From contig CADAEK010000009.1 of the NCBI GenBank assembly GCA_902786925.1, positions 1 to 64,000 on the forward strand: DNA of 64,000 bases, in the 5' to 3' direction. This DNA is from an uncultured Bacteroidales bacterium (GTDB lineage Bacteria > Bacteroidota > Bacteroidia > Bacteroidales > Bacteroidaceae). The position numbers and the translations under genes are program-made. Below, piece by piece: positions 8,033 through 16,551 of the stretch (the stretch's first letter is position 1; each line of letters begins with the position of its first letter). The notes under the pieces are model-generated. The model did no database searches and was not told the DNA's origin. It worked only from the letters and a program-made list of their open reading frames with translations.

Positions 8033-8660
8033 ATTTGAGGGAGGAGTGAGGAGGGAAGAATGAGGAGTGAGGAGTTAGGAGTGAGGAGTTAGGAGTTAAA
8101 GGAGGGAGTTAAAGGAGGGAGTTAAAGGAGGGAGTTAAAGGAGAAGTTAACTCGCTTCGCTCGCGGAAGTTAAAAAAGACGATAGTCATGCTGGTGTTGC
8201 CCATTGGCTTCACATTCGTCTTGCGCGTAGCGCTTAACTTCCTTTTTAACTTCCATTTTAACTTCTAATTCCTAACTCCTAACTCCTCACTCCTAATTAT
8301 CAATTGGGTGAAAAGGTGAATTCGTGATAAATAAAAATACTCAACTTTCAATAGATGTAAAAAGATAATTCTTCAATTCTATCCATTCTTGATATATTAA
8401 GGTCAAGAATTAGAGAATGAGAGAATTTGACTTAAAATCATCCGTGTCCGCAAAAGATAATTCTATAATTCTATCCATTCTTGATATATTATGGTCAAGA
8501 ATTAGAGAATGAGAGAATTTGTCTTAAAAACATTCGTGTTCGTATAGAGTAAATTCTCCAATTCTCAAATTCTTGATAAATTAAAGATTAAAGAGGAAAA
8601 TTCTATAATTCGCAAATTCTTGATGAAGAAATAAGCAGCCGCGAAACTTTAGTCAAATAG
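8033..8660. repeat. Repeat-rich gap between tmRNA and mscS
   Basis: Heptamers of the GAGTGAG/GAGTTAG kind (about 8040-8100) run into a 12-bp repeat, GGAGGGAGTTAA, and recur in complement as CTAACTCCTCACTCCTAATT (about 8275-8300). From 8320 there are long repeats of AATTCT/AGAATTAGAGAAT motifs. No gene is apparent. Confidence 0.75.
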
Positions 8661-8663
8661 TCC

Positions 8664-8692
8664 TTGTAATTCAAGTTATTGTTGTACCTTTG
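8664..8692 (+). promoter_or_regulatory. Promoter of the mscS-HAD pair
   Basis: TTG (8664-8666), an 18-nt spacer and TACCTTTG (8685-8692) lie 32 nt before the start codon at 8725. Confidence 0.6.
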
Positions 8693-8724
8693 CAGGCAAA
8701 TAGGTAAAAAGACTCTTACGAAAA

Positions 8725-9600
8725 ATGGAAGAAAACAGCATTGGAACAGGACAGGACATCGTGTCGGAATTGGCCAACATGGACTTCAGCAAGATAGCCA
8801 TGAGCGACGTCATTGGATATATCGTACAGTTTGGCAAGAACGTGATTTTGGCTCTCGTTGTTTATTTCATCGGGCGCTTTATCATTAAATATGCCATCAA
8901 GCTATTGAGAAAGGTGACACAGAAGCGCCAAGTGGAGGCTTCACTGACGTCGTTCCTGAACAGCCTCATCTCTATCTCATTGAATCTGCTGCTGGCCATC
9001 ATCATCATCGGCATCTTAGGCATTGACACCAGCTCGTTCTTGGCGGTGTTTGCATCAGCAGGTATCGCTGTCGGCATGGCGTTGAGCGGCACGTTGCAGA
9101 ACTTTGCGGGAGGCGTTCTCATCCTCTTGCTGAAGCCCTACAAAGTGGGAGATTTCATTGAGGCGCAAGGATTTGCAGGAACGGTACGGGAGATACAGAT
9201 TTTCAATACCGTGCTGACCACGCCAGACAATCAAACTATCATCATCCCTAATGGTCCTTTGGCTACGGGCAGTTTGAAGAATTCGACCAAGGCAAGCACC
9301 AGACGTGTTGATATCGATGTGGAGGTGGCTTATGGAACGAACCCTGACGATGTGAGAAAGGTATTAGATGCCATCATCGAAGCAGATGGGCGCATCATGA
9401 AGGAACCTGCTGACAAGGCTCCATACATTCCTATGACAACAATGGGCAGCAGCAGCATCGTGTTCCAAATGCGTGTGTGGGCTGATGCAACAGACTATTG
9501 GACTGTGAAGTTTGAAACGACTGAGAAAATCTATCGAGAGTTAGGCAAGGCTGGCATTGAAATACCATTCCAGCAAATGGATGTACACATCAAATCGTAA
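8725..9600 (+). CDS. Small-conductance mechanosensitive channel (MscS family)
   Basis: This 291-residue protein has three membrane segments (about residues 30-55, 75-97 and 100-130). The third is the glycine/alanine-rich pore helix (AVFASAGIAVGMALSGTLQN), followed by the beta domain starting FAGGVLILLLKPYKVGDFIE. The C-terminal domain has the family's IIIPNG segment. It opens under membrane tension to release solutes during osmotic downshock. The length matches E. coli MscS (286). A HAD phosphatase gene begins 6 nt after its stop, so the two are probably one transcript ending at 10295-10330. Confidence 0.94.
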   Translation: MEENSIGTGQDIVSELANMDFSKIAMSDVIGYIVQFGKNVILALVVYFIGRFIIKYAIKLLRKVTQKRQVEASLTSFLNSLISISLNLLLAIIIIGILGIDTSSFLAVFASAGIAVGMALSGTLQNFAGGVLILLLKPYKVGDFIEAQGFAGTVREIQIFNTVLTTPDNQTIIIPNGPLATGSLKNSTKASTRRVDIDVEVAYGTNPDDVRKVLDAIIEADGRIMKEPADKAPYIPMTTMGSSSIVFQMRVWADATDYWTVKFETTEKIYRELGKAGIEIPFQQMDVHIKS

Positions 9601-9606
9601 GTCGCT

Positions 9607-10308
9607 GTGATAAAAACCATCATCTTTGACCTTGGAGGAGTGCTGCTCGACATTGACCTTGTCTATTGCATGCAACAGATGAGTGCTTTAGGCATCGACC
9701 TGAAAGCGTATGAACAGGCGGAGAAACAGGTCAACACAGGTAAAAAGGCTGCCGTATTGGGTGAAGGCATGGTGGCCAATGGAGCCATGCACCTCTACCA
9801 AACGGGAGACATCTCCACGCATGATTTTCTTTCGGGCATTCAGAAGTATTGCCGTCCTGGCACTACGGAGGCTCAGATACTGGAGGCATGGAACACTTGC
9901 TGCATCGACATTCCACAATATCGTTTGGAGAAGGTCAAGGAACTCAAAGAACGAGGCTACAGAATTTGCATGCTTTCCAACACGAACGAAGCACACTGGG
10001 TGAAGATTGTCGACCAATGTTTCGGTGGGCAAGAGGTGGTGGATAGCCTCTTCGACCATGTGTTCCTCTCTCAAGAAATGCATATGGCCAAACCGAATGA
10101 CGATATCTATCTGGAAGTGCTAAAACAGACGGGTGCCCATGCTGAAGAATGCCTCTTCATTGACGACTCCAAAACCAACCTTGAAGCGGCTGCGGCATTG
10201 GGATTCCACACCTTGCATGCTGCGACATCGAAAACGCAAGACGGGAGAGTCGTAGGGCGAGCAGAAAGAGAATGGATGGATGATATAGAAAAAGAATTGC
10301 AGCGTTGA
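9607..10308 (+). CDS. HAD-superfamily phosphatase (YihX-like)
   Basis: This 233-residue cytoplasmic protein has HAD motif I as IIFDLGGVLLDID (nucleophile Asp8), with Gly at the usual second-Asp position, as in YihX-like sugar phosphatases. Motif II is CMLSNTNE, motif III is around MAKPNDDIY, and motif IV is CLFIDDSKTNLEAA. The start is taken as GTG at 9607, which gives the conserved beta strand at the very N-terminus and a 6-nt gap after mscS. The substrate is probably a sugar phosphate but is not determined. Its TGA stop lies inside the stem of the terminator shared with the converging GH31 gene. Confidence 0.88.
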   Translation: MIKTIIFDLGGVLLDIDLVYCMQQMSALGIDLKAYEQAEKQVNTGKKAAVLGEGMVANGAMHLYQTGDISTHDFLSGIQKYCRPGTTEAQILEAWNTCCIDIPQYRLEKVKELKERGYRICMLSNTNEAHWVKIVDQCFGGQEVVDSLFDHVFLSQEMHMAKPNDDIYLEVLKQTGAHAEECLFIDDSKTNLEAAAALGFHTLHAATSKTQDGRVVGRAEREWMDDIEKELQR

Positions 10309-10330
10309 ACGTGATTTCAACGCTGCAATT
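10295..10330. terminator. Bidirectional terminator between HAD and GH31 genes
   Basis: AATTGCAGCGTTGAA (10295-10309) and its exact complement (10316-10330) form a 15-bp stem with a 6-nt loop. T runs on both sides suit termination of both converging transcripts. Confidence 0.85.
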
Positions 10331-10334
10331 TTCT

Positions 10335-12881
10335 TTAGAACTTCACGGAGACTTTCTTTCCTTGATAAGTCACCGTTTTTTGTGTGCCATCGGGACAGAC
10401 AACCACGAATGTGCGTCGGGTCAGCATACCCTCAAATGCGCCTTTGCGACGATCTATCGTCAGCGTGCGCTTGGCATCATTCCAAACCATTCGGATGGTG
10501 GTGTATTTCCCTTGTTCATAATGATAGTTCGTACCTTCGTCCTCGTAGAGGGTGAACTCGGCATCAGCGCCAGGATAGACACGAAGCGTCATTGTCTGGT
10601 CGGCCTGCTGTGCTGAAGATTGACGGTCTGCTCCGATAGGGAGAATGCTGCCAGCCTTCACGAATACAGGAATAGATGCGCGAGTGACGGGGGCATCAAT
10701 GTAGAGGCCACCCTGGTGATGAGCACCTGTAGCATAGTCATACCAACCGCCACGGTTCTTGGGCAGATAGGTCTTCCACCGAGTCACATTCTCCTTTGTG
10801 ACAGGATTGATGAGAAGAGCACGACCGAACATGTATTCATTCAATTGGATGAGAGCCGTCTCATCCTTGGCGAAGTCGAAAATAAGCGGACGCATGAGGG
10901 TACTGCCCTTCAGCGATACTTCGGCGGCATTAGAGTAGATGTAAGGCAGAAGACGATAACGCTCACGGATGCTGCGAGTGATGATGTCTTGCGCCTCTTT
11001 TCCATAGCGCCAAGGCTCTGTATCGCTCATGTAGCCGTGTACACGCATCAATGGCAGATACACACTGGTTTCTATCCAGCGGAGCATACGCTCGATGTAT
11101 GCAGGGTCATTGTACTGATTGCCTGGGCGGAAGAAGCCACCTGCATCATAGGTCCACCAAGGAAGACCTGCTGCCTGCATGCCAAGTCCTGAAGATATCT
11201 GAATGCGGAGCGTTTCGAAATCGTTGCCCACATCACCGCTCCACATGGCAGCACCATAACGCTGAATGCCTGGGAATCCGCATCGAGTGAGTATCATGGC
11301 ACGGTGTTCAGGAGCATCTTGACGAGAACCTTCGAAGACGGTCTTGTTGACCAAGAGAGGATATACATTGCGGAACTGCTCGCCGGCATACTTACCGCCC
11401 CACACTCTCCTACCCTTCAGGTCGTCATTCTCAGGCTCGGTAGCGTCTTGCCACCACGCATCAATGCCATAAGGCTGCAGAAGTTTTGTGGAGAAGTTGT
11501 GCCAATAAGCAGCAGCTGCATCGGGATTGAAGAAATCAATCCAGTCTGTGCCAGGAATGTAGTAGCCCTGTGCTTGCATAGAGCGTCCCACTTCTGAGTT
11601 CTTGTCTATCTTAGACCATACAGAGAGCATCAGGCGCACATCCATCTGGTGCAAATCGTCAACGAGCTTGCGTGGGTCTGGATAGTGGTCTTCATCGAAC
11701 TTCATGGCGTTCCAACCATACTTGCCCCACCACTGCCAGTCCTGCACGATGAGGTCGAGAGGAATCTGCTCGTCACGGAAACGCTGAGCAGTCTTCACAA
11801 TTTCGTCTGAACTATGGAAACGCTCGCGGCAATGAATGTAGCCAAGAGCCCATTTAGGCATCATGGGGGAAGGGCCTGTCGTCTTGCGATAATCAGCGAT
11901 AATCTCATCGGCAGAACCCACAAAGACTGTATAGTCCACCGCATTGGCTACAGGTGAACGAAGCACAGTGGAATTCTGCACGGGCTGGTAGTAGAGCACA
12001 GGCTTATCACCACGCTCCAGCTCAGCCTCAACGGTATGGGTGCCGGCTGTAAGATGGCAAAGGATGGACACTGTTGGGGGAAGCCAAACATTGCGATGGT
12101 CTATGAGGGTCTTTCCGTCTATGCAAAGATTGTGACGACGAGCCATTGTCTGTCCTACATCGAGCAGCAAGGAATAAGTGCCATTGGCAGGAACTGTAAA
12201 AGAGCCCTTAAAGATGTTGCGCACACGCACCTCGCTCTTGCCGCCTGTGGTTGAAGTGACATTCACCACTTCCTGCACGCCCTCTCCTTCTTGCTTGGTG
12301 AGAGCCACCTTCAGGTCAGAAGGATTAAACTCTGTCATGCCGTAGTTGTTCCACAGCACACCATAGCCCTTGTTGGACAAGAACATGGGGACGGATATCT
12401 GTGTATTCACCTGGGTGAGACGGCGCGAAAGGCCACGCACATCGGTGTAGCCATCTTGGAACTGTCCCAAACCAAAGAGGTGCTCATCGGCAGGAGAATT
12501 TACTTTCAGCGTTGCCACATAAGTAGGTTCGCCTGAAAGTGTGGAAGACTGAAGGGTATGCTCTGTGGCACGGAAAACTTCCTTGCCAGCCTTGTCTGCC
12601 ACACTGACTACCATCTGATTGGTATCAACACGAAGGGCAATTCCTGCTTTTGTCGTGAAGACTGTAACTCCGTTTGCCACTTTCTTCTGGAGTGGCACCT
12701 TTTCATCCGTCACATAAATCCACTCGGGCAATGCCTTCATCTCCTGCTCCTCATACTGGATGCGGAAAGAAGCAGGCGTGAGTGCCGTGACGGTCAGTTT
12801 TCCCTTGCCAAAGGGAAGACTCTCCGCGCTTGCCCATGCTAAGGCAAGCAATGCGGTCAATAATAAGAATGTTCGTTTCAT
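10335..12881 (-). CDS. GH31 glycosidase, probable alpha-xylosidase with PA14 insert
   Basis: This 848-residue secreted enzyme has a signal peptide (residues 1-19, ending AWASA). It has the GH31 N-terminal beta domain, a PA14-like insert (about 215-315) and the catalytic barrel. The nucleophile is Asp479 in WWQDATEPE and the probable acid/base is Asp550 in MWSGDVGND. GH31 enzymes release alpha-linked xylose or glucose. A PA14 insert is known from xyloglucan alpha-xylosidases of Bacteroides, which favours alpha-xylosidase, but alpha-glucosidase remains possible. It lies 59 nt downstream of the GH97 gene and is probably cotranscribed with it. Transcription ends at the shared 15-bp stem. Confidence 0.92.
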   Translation of the reverse strand: MKRTFLLLTALLALAWASAESLPFGKGKLTVTALTPASFRIQYEEQEMKALPEWIYVTDEKVPLQKKVANGVTVFTTKAGIALRVDTNQMVVSVADKAGKEVFRATEHTLQSSTLSGEPTYVATLKVNSPADEHLFGLGQFQDGYTDVRGLSRRLTQVNTQISVPMFLSNKGYGVLWNNYGMTEFNPSDLKVALTKQEGEGVQEVVNVTSTTGGKSEVRVRNIFKGSFTVPANGTYSLLLDVGQTMARRHNLCIDGKTLIDHRNVWLPPTVSILCHLTAGTHTVEAELERGDKPVLYYQPVQNSTVLRSPVANAVDYTVFVGSADEIIADYRKTTGPSPMMPKWALGYIHCRERFHSSDEIVKTAQRFRDEQIPLDLIVQDWQWWGKYGWNAMKFDEDHYPDPRKLVDDLHQMDVRLMLSVWSKIDKNSEVGRSMQAQGYYIPGTDWIDFFNPDAAAAYWHNFSTKLLQPYGIDAWWQDATEPENDDLKGRRVWGGKYAGEQFRNVYPLLVNKTVFEGSRQDAPEHRAMILTRCGFPGIQRYGAAMWSGDVGNDFETLRIQISSGLGMQAAGLPWWTYDAGGFFRPGNQYNDPAYIERMLRWIETSVYLPLMRVHGYMSDTEPWRYGKEAQDIITRSIRERYRLLPYIYSNAAEVSLKGSTLMRPLIFDFAKDETALIQLNEYMFGRALLINPVTKENVTRWKTYLPKNRGGWYDYATGAHHQGGLYIDAPVTRASIPVFVKAGSILPIGADRQSSAQQADQTMTLRVYPGADAEFTLYEDEGTNYHYEQGKYTTIRMVWNDAKRTLTIDRRKGAFEGMLTRRTFVVVCPDGTQKTVTYQGKKVSVKF

Positions 12882-12940
12882 CTTTATACAATAGATTATA
12901 ATGAGCGTTCAAAATACACGGTTAAGGTTTGATGGACAGC

Positions 12941-14932
12941 TTAGCGAAGAATCATGACGCACCCACCACGTGCTTTCAGGTCAACACGCTGAGGCAAGAT
13001 GGAAGTCTCATACACATTCCAAGGCTCAGCAGGGTTTCCGCTGTCAGCATATACCTTCACTTGCTTTGCCTTGCTCTTGAGGCGTGACCAGTCAATACTG
13101 ATTGTCTTGTCCGCATCTGTTCCGTTAATGATGGCCACATACCAAGCAGCACCTTTCCGACGTGCCATCACTACATACTCGCCAGGATAGCCGCCCAGCA
13201 GTTTCGTGTCGTCCCACGCGTTGGGCAGTTGCCCCAGGAAGTCCTGCACGGCCTGTGGCTGCGCGAGGAAACTCTCTGGACGGTCTGCCAGATGCTGCAA
13301 GCCCGACTCGAAGAGGACGGTGAGTGCCAATTCGTGGGCGTGCGTAGTGATGTGTGGATGTTGTGAGTCAGAAAAGGCACATGGGGTGTAATCCATTGGG
13401 CCAATGACGTTGCGCGTGAAGGGCAAAGTAGCGTTGTGGGCCGCAGCTCTGGTGGTGAAGGAGGGCACGTTGTTGTACCACTCGGCACCATAGACGCCCT
13501 CAGTAGAGAGGAGGTTGGGATAAGTGCGCTGCCAGCCTCGTGGGATGGGAGCACCGTGGAAGTTGACGAGCAGATGGTGACGGGCTGCACTTTCGAGCAA
13601 ATCCTGGCAGTAGTCCATGTTCATCTGGTTGTCGCCAGAGAAGAAGTCTATCTTCACACCTGCCACGCCTATCTTCTCACACCATGCAAACTCTTTCTCG
13701 CGGTCTTCGGGCTTGTTGAGACGGAACTTAGGACCGGGAGCCCCGTTGATCCATCCGACGGAGGAGTTGTACCAAATCATGGGCTTGATGCCTTTGGAAT
13801 TGGCGTAAGCTACTGCATCTTCGACGGTCTTGCCTTCGTTGGATGCCACCTTGTCCATCTCGTCCCATTCTGCGTCAATCAGCACATAAGGCAGATGAAG
13901 GGCGACAGCCATATCCACATATTTCTTGATGATGTTGAAGTCGTTGGAGCCGTGATTGTATGCCCAGTAAATCCAAGAGACAACACCAGGATGAATCCAT
14001 TGGGTATCGGCGAGTTGGCAGGGTTCGGAAACATCGGTGACGAGGGTGGATTCAACCACGTCGGCAAGGGAGCCAATGATGACCACACGCCAAGGGGTGT
14101 GCCAGTCGCCAGAGAGCAAGAGGTCGTTCTGGTCTTGCTTCACGCTGAAGAGTTCGCCTTTATTGAACAGGCTCGAAGCGCTCTGACGACGTTCGATGTT
14201 GGCCTCGGTGATGAGGGCAAACACGCCGTCAGCTGGTTCCATCAGCAAGGGATAGCCCCAATGGGTGTTGACGTTGGCTTGAGGCACAGAACCGCCAAAG
14301 CCACCCAGCGTCTTCACGTTAGCTGTGGTGGACATCGGATAGAAGCCTTCGTAGCCATCGCTCCACTGCAACATCCAGCGCCTGATTCCTTCTGGGATGC
14401 AGAAGGTGGTCTGCTCGTCTTTGATTTTCTCTTCTTTCAGGCCAGCCAATTCATAGCGGAATGCGATGCCATCATTGTAAAGGCGCATGACCAAACGCAG
14501 AGGAGAACCATCAGCATACTGATAGTTGAAGACATATTCATTGCCCTTGTTCGTGCAGTTCGTCCGCTTACCAGACAGCATCTGATAGTCGGCATTTACT
14601 TTTTTGCCCTTCAGTTTCTTCTGAATTAGTTGGGGTGTTAAGCCATCCTTAGCAGATGTAGTGACGCCTACGGCAGGGATACTCAGCACTTTCTTGTTCT
14701 GGTACATCACTTCGTACGCTCCACCTTTCTCCTGCACCCGTACAGAAATCTTTCCGTCGGGAGAAGAGACGATAGCATACTTTTCCATGTCTTGCCTACG
14801 TATTTGGTTCTCGGTGGGAGTGGGTCCGTAGGGCAATGCTTGCGCTTTTAGGGATACGGCCATCAATGTCGTGGCCAACAATAAGGTTTTACGGTTAAAT
14901 TGTATCATGGGTAGTTTCATATAATTCAACAT
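12941..14932 (-). CDS. GH97 alpha-glycosidase, probably retaining (alpha-galactosidase type)
   Basis: This 663-residue secreted enzyme has a hydrophobic signal segment (KTLLLATTLMAVSLKAQA, to about residue 32). The GH97 domains follow in the usual order: N-terminal beta sandwich, TIM barrel (about 300-560) and C-terminal beta domain. GVKIDFFSGD supplies Asp429 and STEGVYGAEW supplies Glu478. As I recall, retaining GH97 enzymes have an Asp nucleophile in the KxDF motif, whereas inverting SusB-type alpha-glucosidases lack it. That points to alpha-galactosidase or a similar retaining activity. Met5 or Met9 would give a more compact signal peptide. It heads a probable two-gene transcript with GH31. 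Confidence 0.92.
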   Translation of the reverse strand: MLNYMKLPMIQFNRKTLLLATTLMAVSLKAQALPYGPTPTENQIRRQDMEKYAIVSSPDGKISVRVQEKGGAYEVMYQNKKVLSIPAVGVTTSAKDGLTPQLIQKKLKGKKVNADYQMLSGKRTNCTNKGNEYVFNYQYADGSPLRLVMRLYNDGIAFRYELAGLKEEKIKDEQTTFCIPEGIRRWMLQWSDGYEGFYPMSTTANVKTLGGFGGSVPQANVNTHWGYPLLMEPADGVFALITEANIERRQSASSLFNKGELFSVKQDQNDLLLSGDWHTPWRVVIIGSLADVVESTLVTDVSEPCQLADTQWIHPGVVSWIYWAYNHGSNDFNIIKKYVDMAVALHLPYVLIDAEWDEMDKVASNEGKTVEDAVAYANSKGIKPMIWYNSSVGWINGAPGPKFRLNKPEDREKEFAWCEKIGVAGVKIDFFSGDNQMNMDYCQDLLESAARHHLLVNFHGAPIPRGWQRTYPNLLSTEGVYGAEWYNNVPSFTTRAAAHNATLPFTRNVIGPMDYTPCAFSDSQHPHITTHAHELALTVLFESGLQHLADRPESFLAQPQAVQDFLGQLPNAWDDTKLLGGYPGEYVVMARRKGAAWYVAIINGTDADKTISIDWSRLKSKAKQVKVYADSGNPAEPWNVYETSILPQRVDLKARGGCVMILR

Positions 14933-15002
14933 TCTGAAGTTATTTTAAGTTTCAAGTGAAATGTGGTTCGTTGCTCAAATACCACTCTTATCTCTTCGAC
15001 TG

Positions 15003-15010
15003 CAAAGATA
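15003..15010 (-). promoter_or_regulatory. -7 box upstream of GH97
   Basis: TATCTTTG on the minus strand lies about 70 nt before the GH97 start. No -33 match at standard spacing is seen, so an activator may be needed. Confidence 0.5.
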
Positions 15011-15183
15011 CAAATAAGTTGAGTTTATGAAGGTTCACAATATTAACTAATGATAGGACAATGTTGTGATTATTCAGGAATAAGCACAGAAAAAGGACGC
15101 TAAACTATTGTTAGAGCAAAGGCACAGCAACAAAGTGCTGTGCCTATTAACATAGAAAAGAATCTCTTATTCATTTATCACCC

Positions 15184-16527
15184 TTATTTTTTAGGAAATA
15201 TCACTTGATAATTACCGCTCAAATGCATGAAAGCAAATAAACGTAACAAGCCATCGTAGTAAGCATCGAAATAGCCATCCTCAAAAGGCACATGCTTGGC
15301 ATTCCAAAGGGCATCGACAAACTCTTTGCTCTTCGCATGGCTGCACATCATGGAAGCGGCAGCGGTAGTAGCAACGAGACCTATAGAGTGGCGAAGTTTG
15401 CGGAAACCTCCAGCACCCAATATTTCTCCTTCTTCAGGCAGTGTGCCATCCACTCGATACTGATCCATAAAGTCATTCACACCTTGAGAATAGAAGAAGT
15501 TCTGAATCTTCTCGCCATATTGCTGCTGCCACTCACGGTCGGCACAGCTCCACTCATAGTCAAGCGCGATGTTCATCGGCACACGCCATGAATCATAACG
15601 GAAGTTGTTTCCACCATTGCGACGACCGCCAAAACCTTGCATCAAACTACCGTCATACTGACACATGTCAGGATTCAGGCCCGTCTTCTCATGGCAAGCC
15701 TTATGCAGGAATGCGCGTGACTTTTCCGCACATTCTTTCCAATAGTCGGCACGTCCGTCATCCGCCCATTTTGCCCATACTTCATAGAAAGCTGGGATAT
15801 GATAGGAGGGGTCCGTATAACGCTGTCCGAAACCATCAGGTGTAAAGGTGATGAGCTTGGTTTCAGGGTCAATCAGGAACATCTTCTGCTTTTGAGGAGC
15901 GGCATTGGCCTGCTGTCCACCGCCAAAGCCTCCGAATGCAGGCATGGGACGTCCTTCCACTTCTTTCGGCATCGTGCAATTGAGGATACGTTGCGCTTCG
16001 GCTTTGTAGTTGATGCCCGTATCGTTGCCCCAACGGTTCGAAGCAAAGATGAGTGCAGTGATGAAGTACAGCTCACCATCGGAAGCGGCACCTGCAGAGT
16101 TCTGTGTACCATCCACTTTACAGCTCCAAGCAAAGTAGCCTTCACGCTCCCCTTCCTGATGCTGCATGTACTTCTTGCTCCAACGCCACAAGCGGTCAAA
16201 GATGTCTTTCTTGTCAAACTGCACCGCCAGCATCAAACCATACGACATGCCTTCTGTACGGGCATCATGGTTCTTGATGTCTGACACATAAGCCATTGAA
16301 TCGCCCACCTCAAAGTACACTTTGTTAGGGCCATAGAAAACATCGTTGAACACCTCCTGCAGTTTGGCATCTACAGCTTGTTTAGAATACCCCATCTCCA
16401 CAAAGAGGTTACGATATTTTTGAGTCTCAAATGCACCCTTATTCCAAGGCTTGTAAGACTGTGATGATGCACAAAGAGCCATGCACATCAGTCCTGCTGC
16501 TACTATTGCTTTTTTCATCATTATCAT
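15184..16527 (-). CDS. GH8 glycoside hydrolase, probable reducing-end exo-oligoxylanase or xylanase
   Basis: This 447-residue protein has a signal peptide (MKKAIVAAGLMCMALCASSQ) and a GH8 (alpha/alpha)6 barrel. The general acid region reads HDARTEGMSYGLMLAVQ (Glu92 from the first ATG), and VPMNIALDYEWS (around residues 325-336) fits the conserved late segment. GH8 members of gut Bacteroidota are mostly xylanases or enzymes that release xylose from the reducing end of xylo-oligosaccharides. A glycine-rich loop (AFGGFGGGQQANAAP, about 200-215) is unusual. It sits 24 nt after the tandem GH43 gene and should share its transcript. Met3 or Met4 is an equally possible start. Confidence 0.9.
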   Translation of the reverse strand: MIMMKKAIVAAGLMCMALCASSQSYKPWNKGAFETQKYRNLFVEMGYSKQAVDAKLQEVFNDVFYGPNKVYFEVGDSMAYVSDIKNHDARTEGMSYGLMLAVQFDKKDIFDRLWRWSKKYMQHQEGEREGYFAWSCKVDGTQNSAGAASDGELYFITALIFASNRWGNDTGINYKAEAQRILNCTMPKEVEGRPMPAFGGFGGGQQANAAPQKQKMFLIDPETKLITFTPDGFGQRYTDPSYHIPAFYEVWAKWADDGRADYWKECAEKSRAFLHKACHEKTGLNPDMCQYDGSLMQGFGGRRNGGNNFRYDSWRVPMNIALDYEWSCADREWQQQYGEKIQNFFYSQGVNDFMDQYRVDGTLPEEGEILGAGGFRKLRHSIGLVATTAAASMMCSHAKSKEFVDALWNAKHVPFEDGYFDAYYDGLLRLFAFMHLSGNYQVIFPKK

Positions 16528-16551
16528 CTGTGTTTTGTGTTGTTTGTATAT

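Noticed and set aside
13436-14629. 397-codon frame antisense to GH97
   Set aside because: Shadow of a well-supported glycosidase gene, with no domain of its own.
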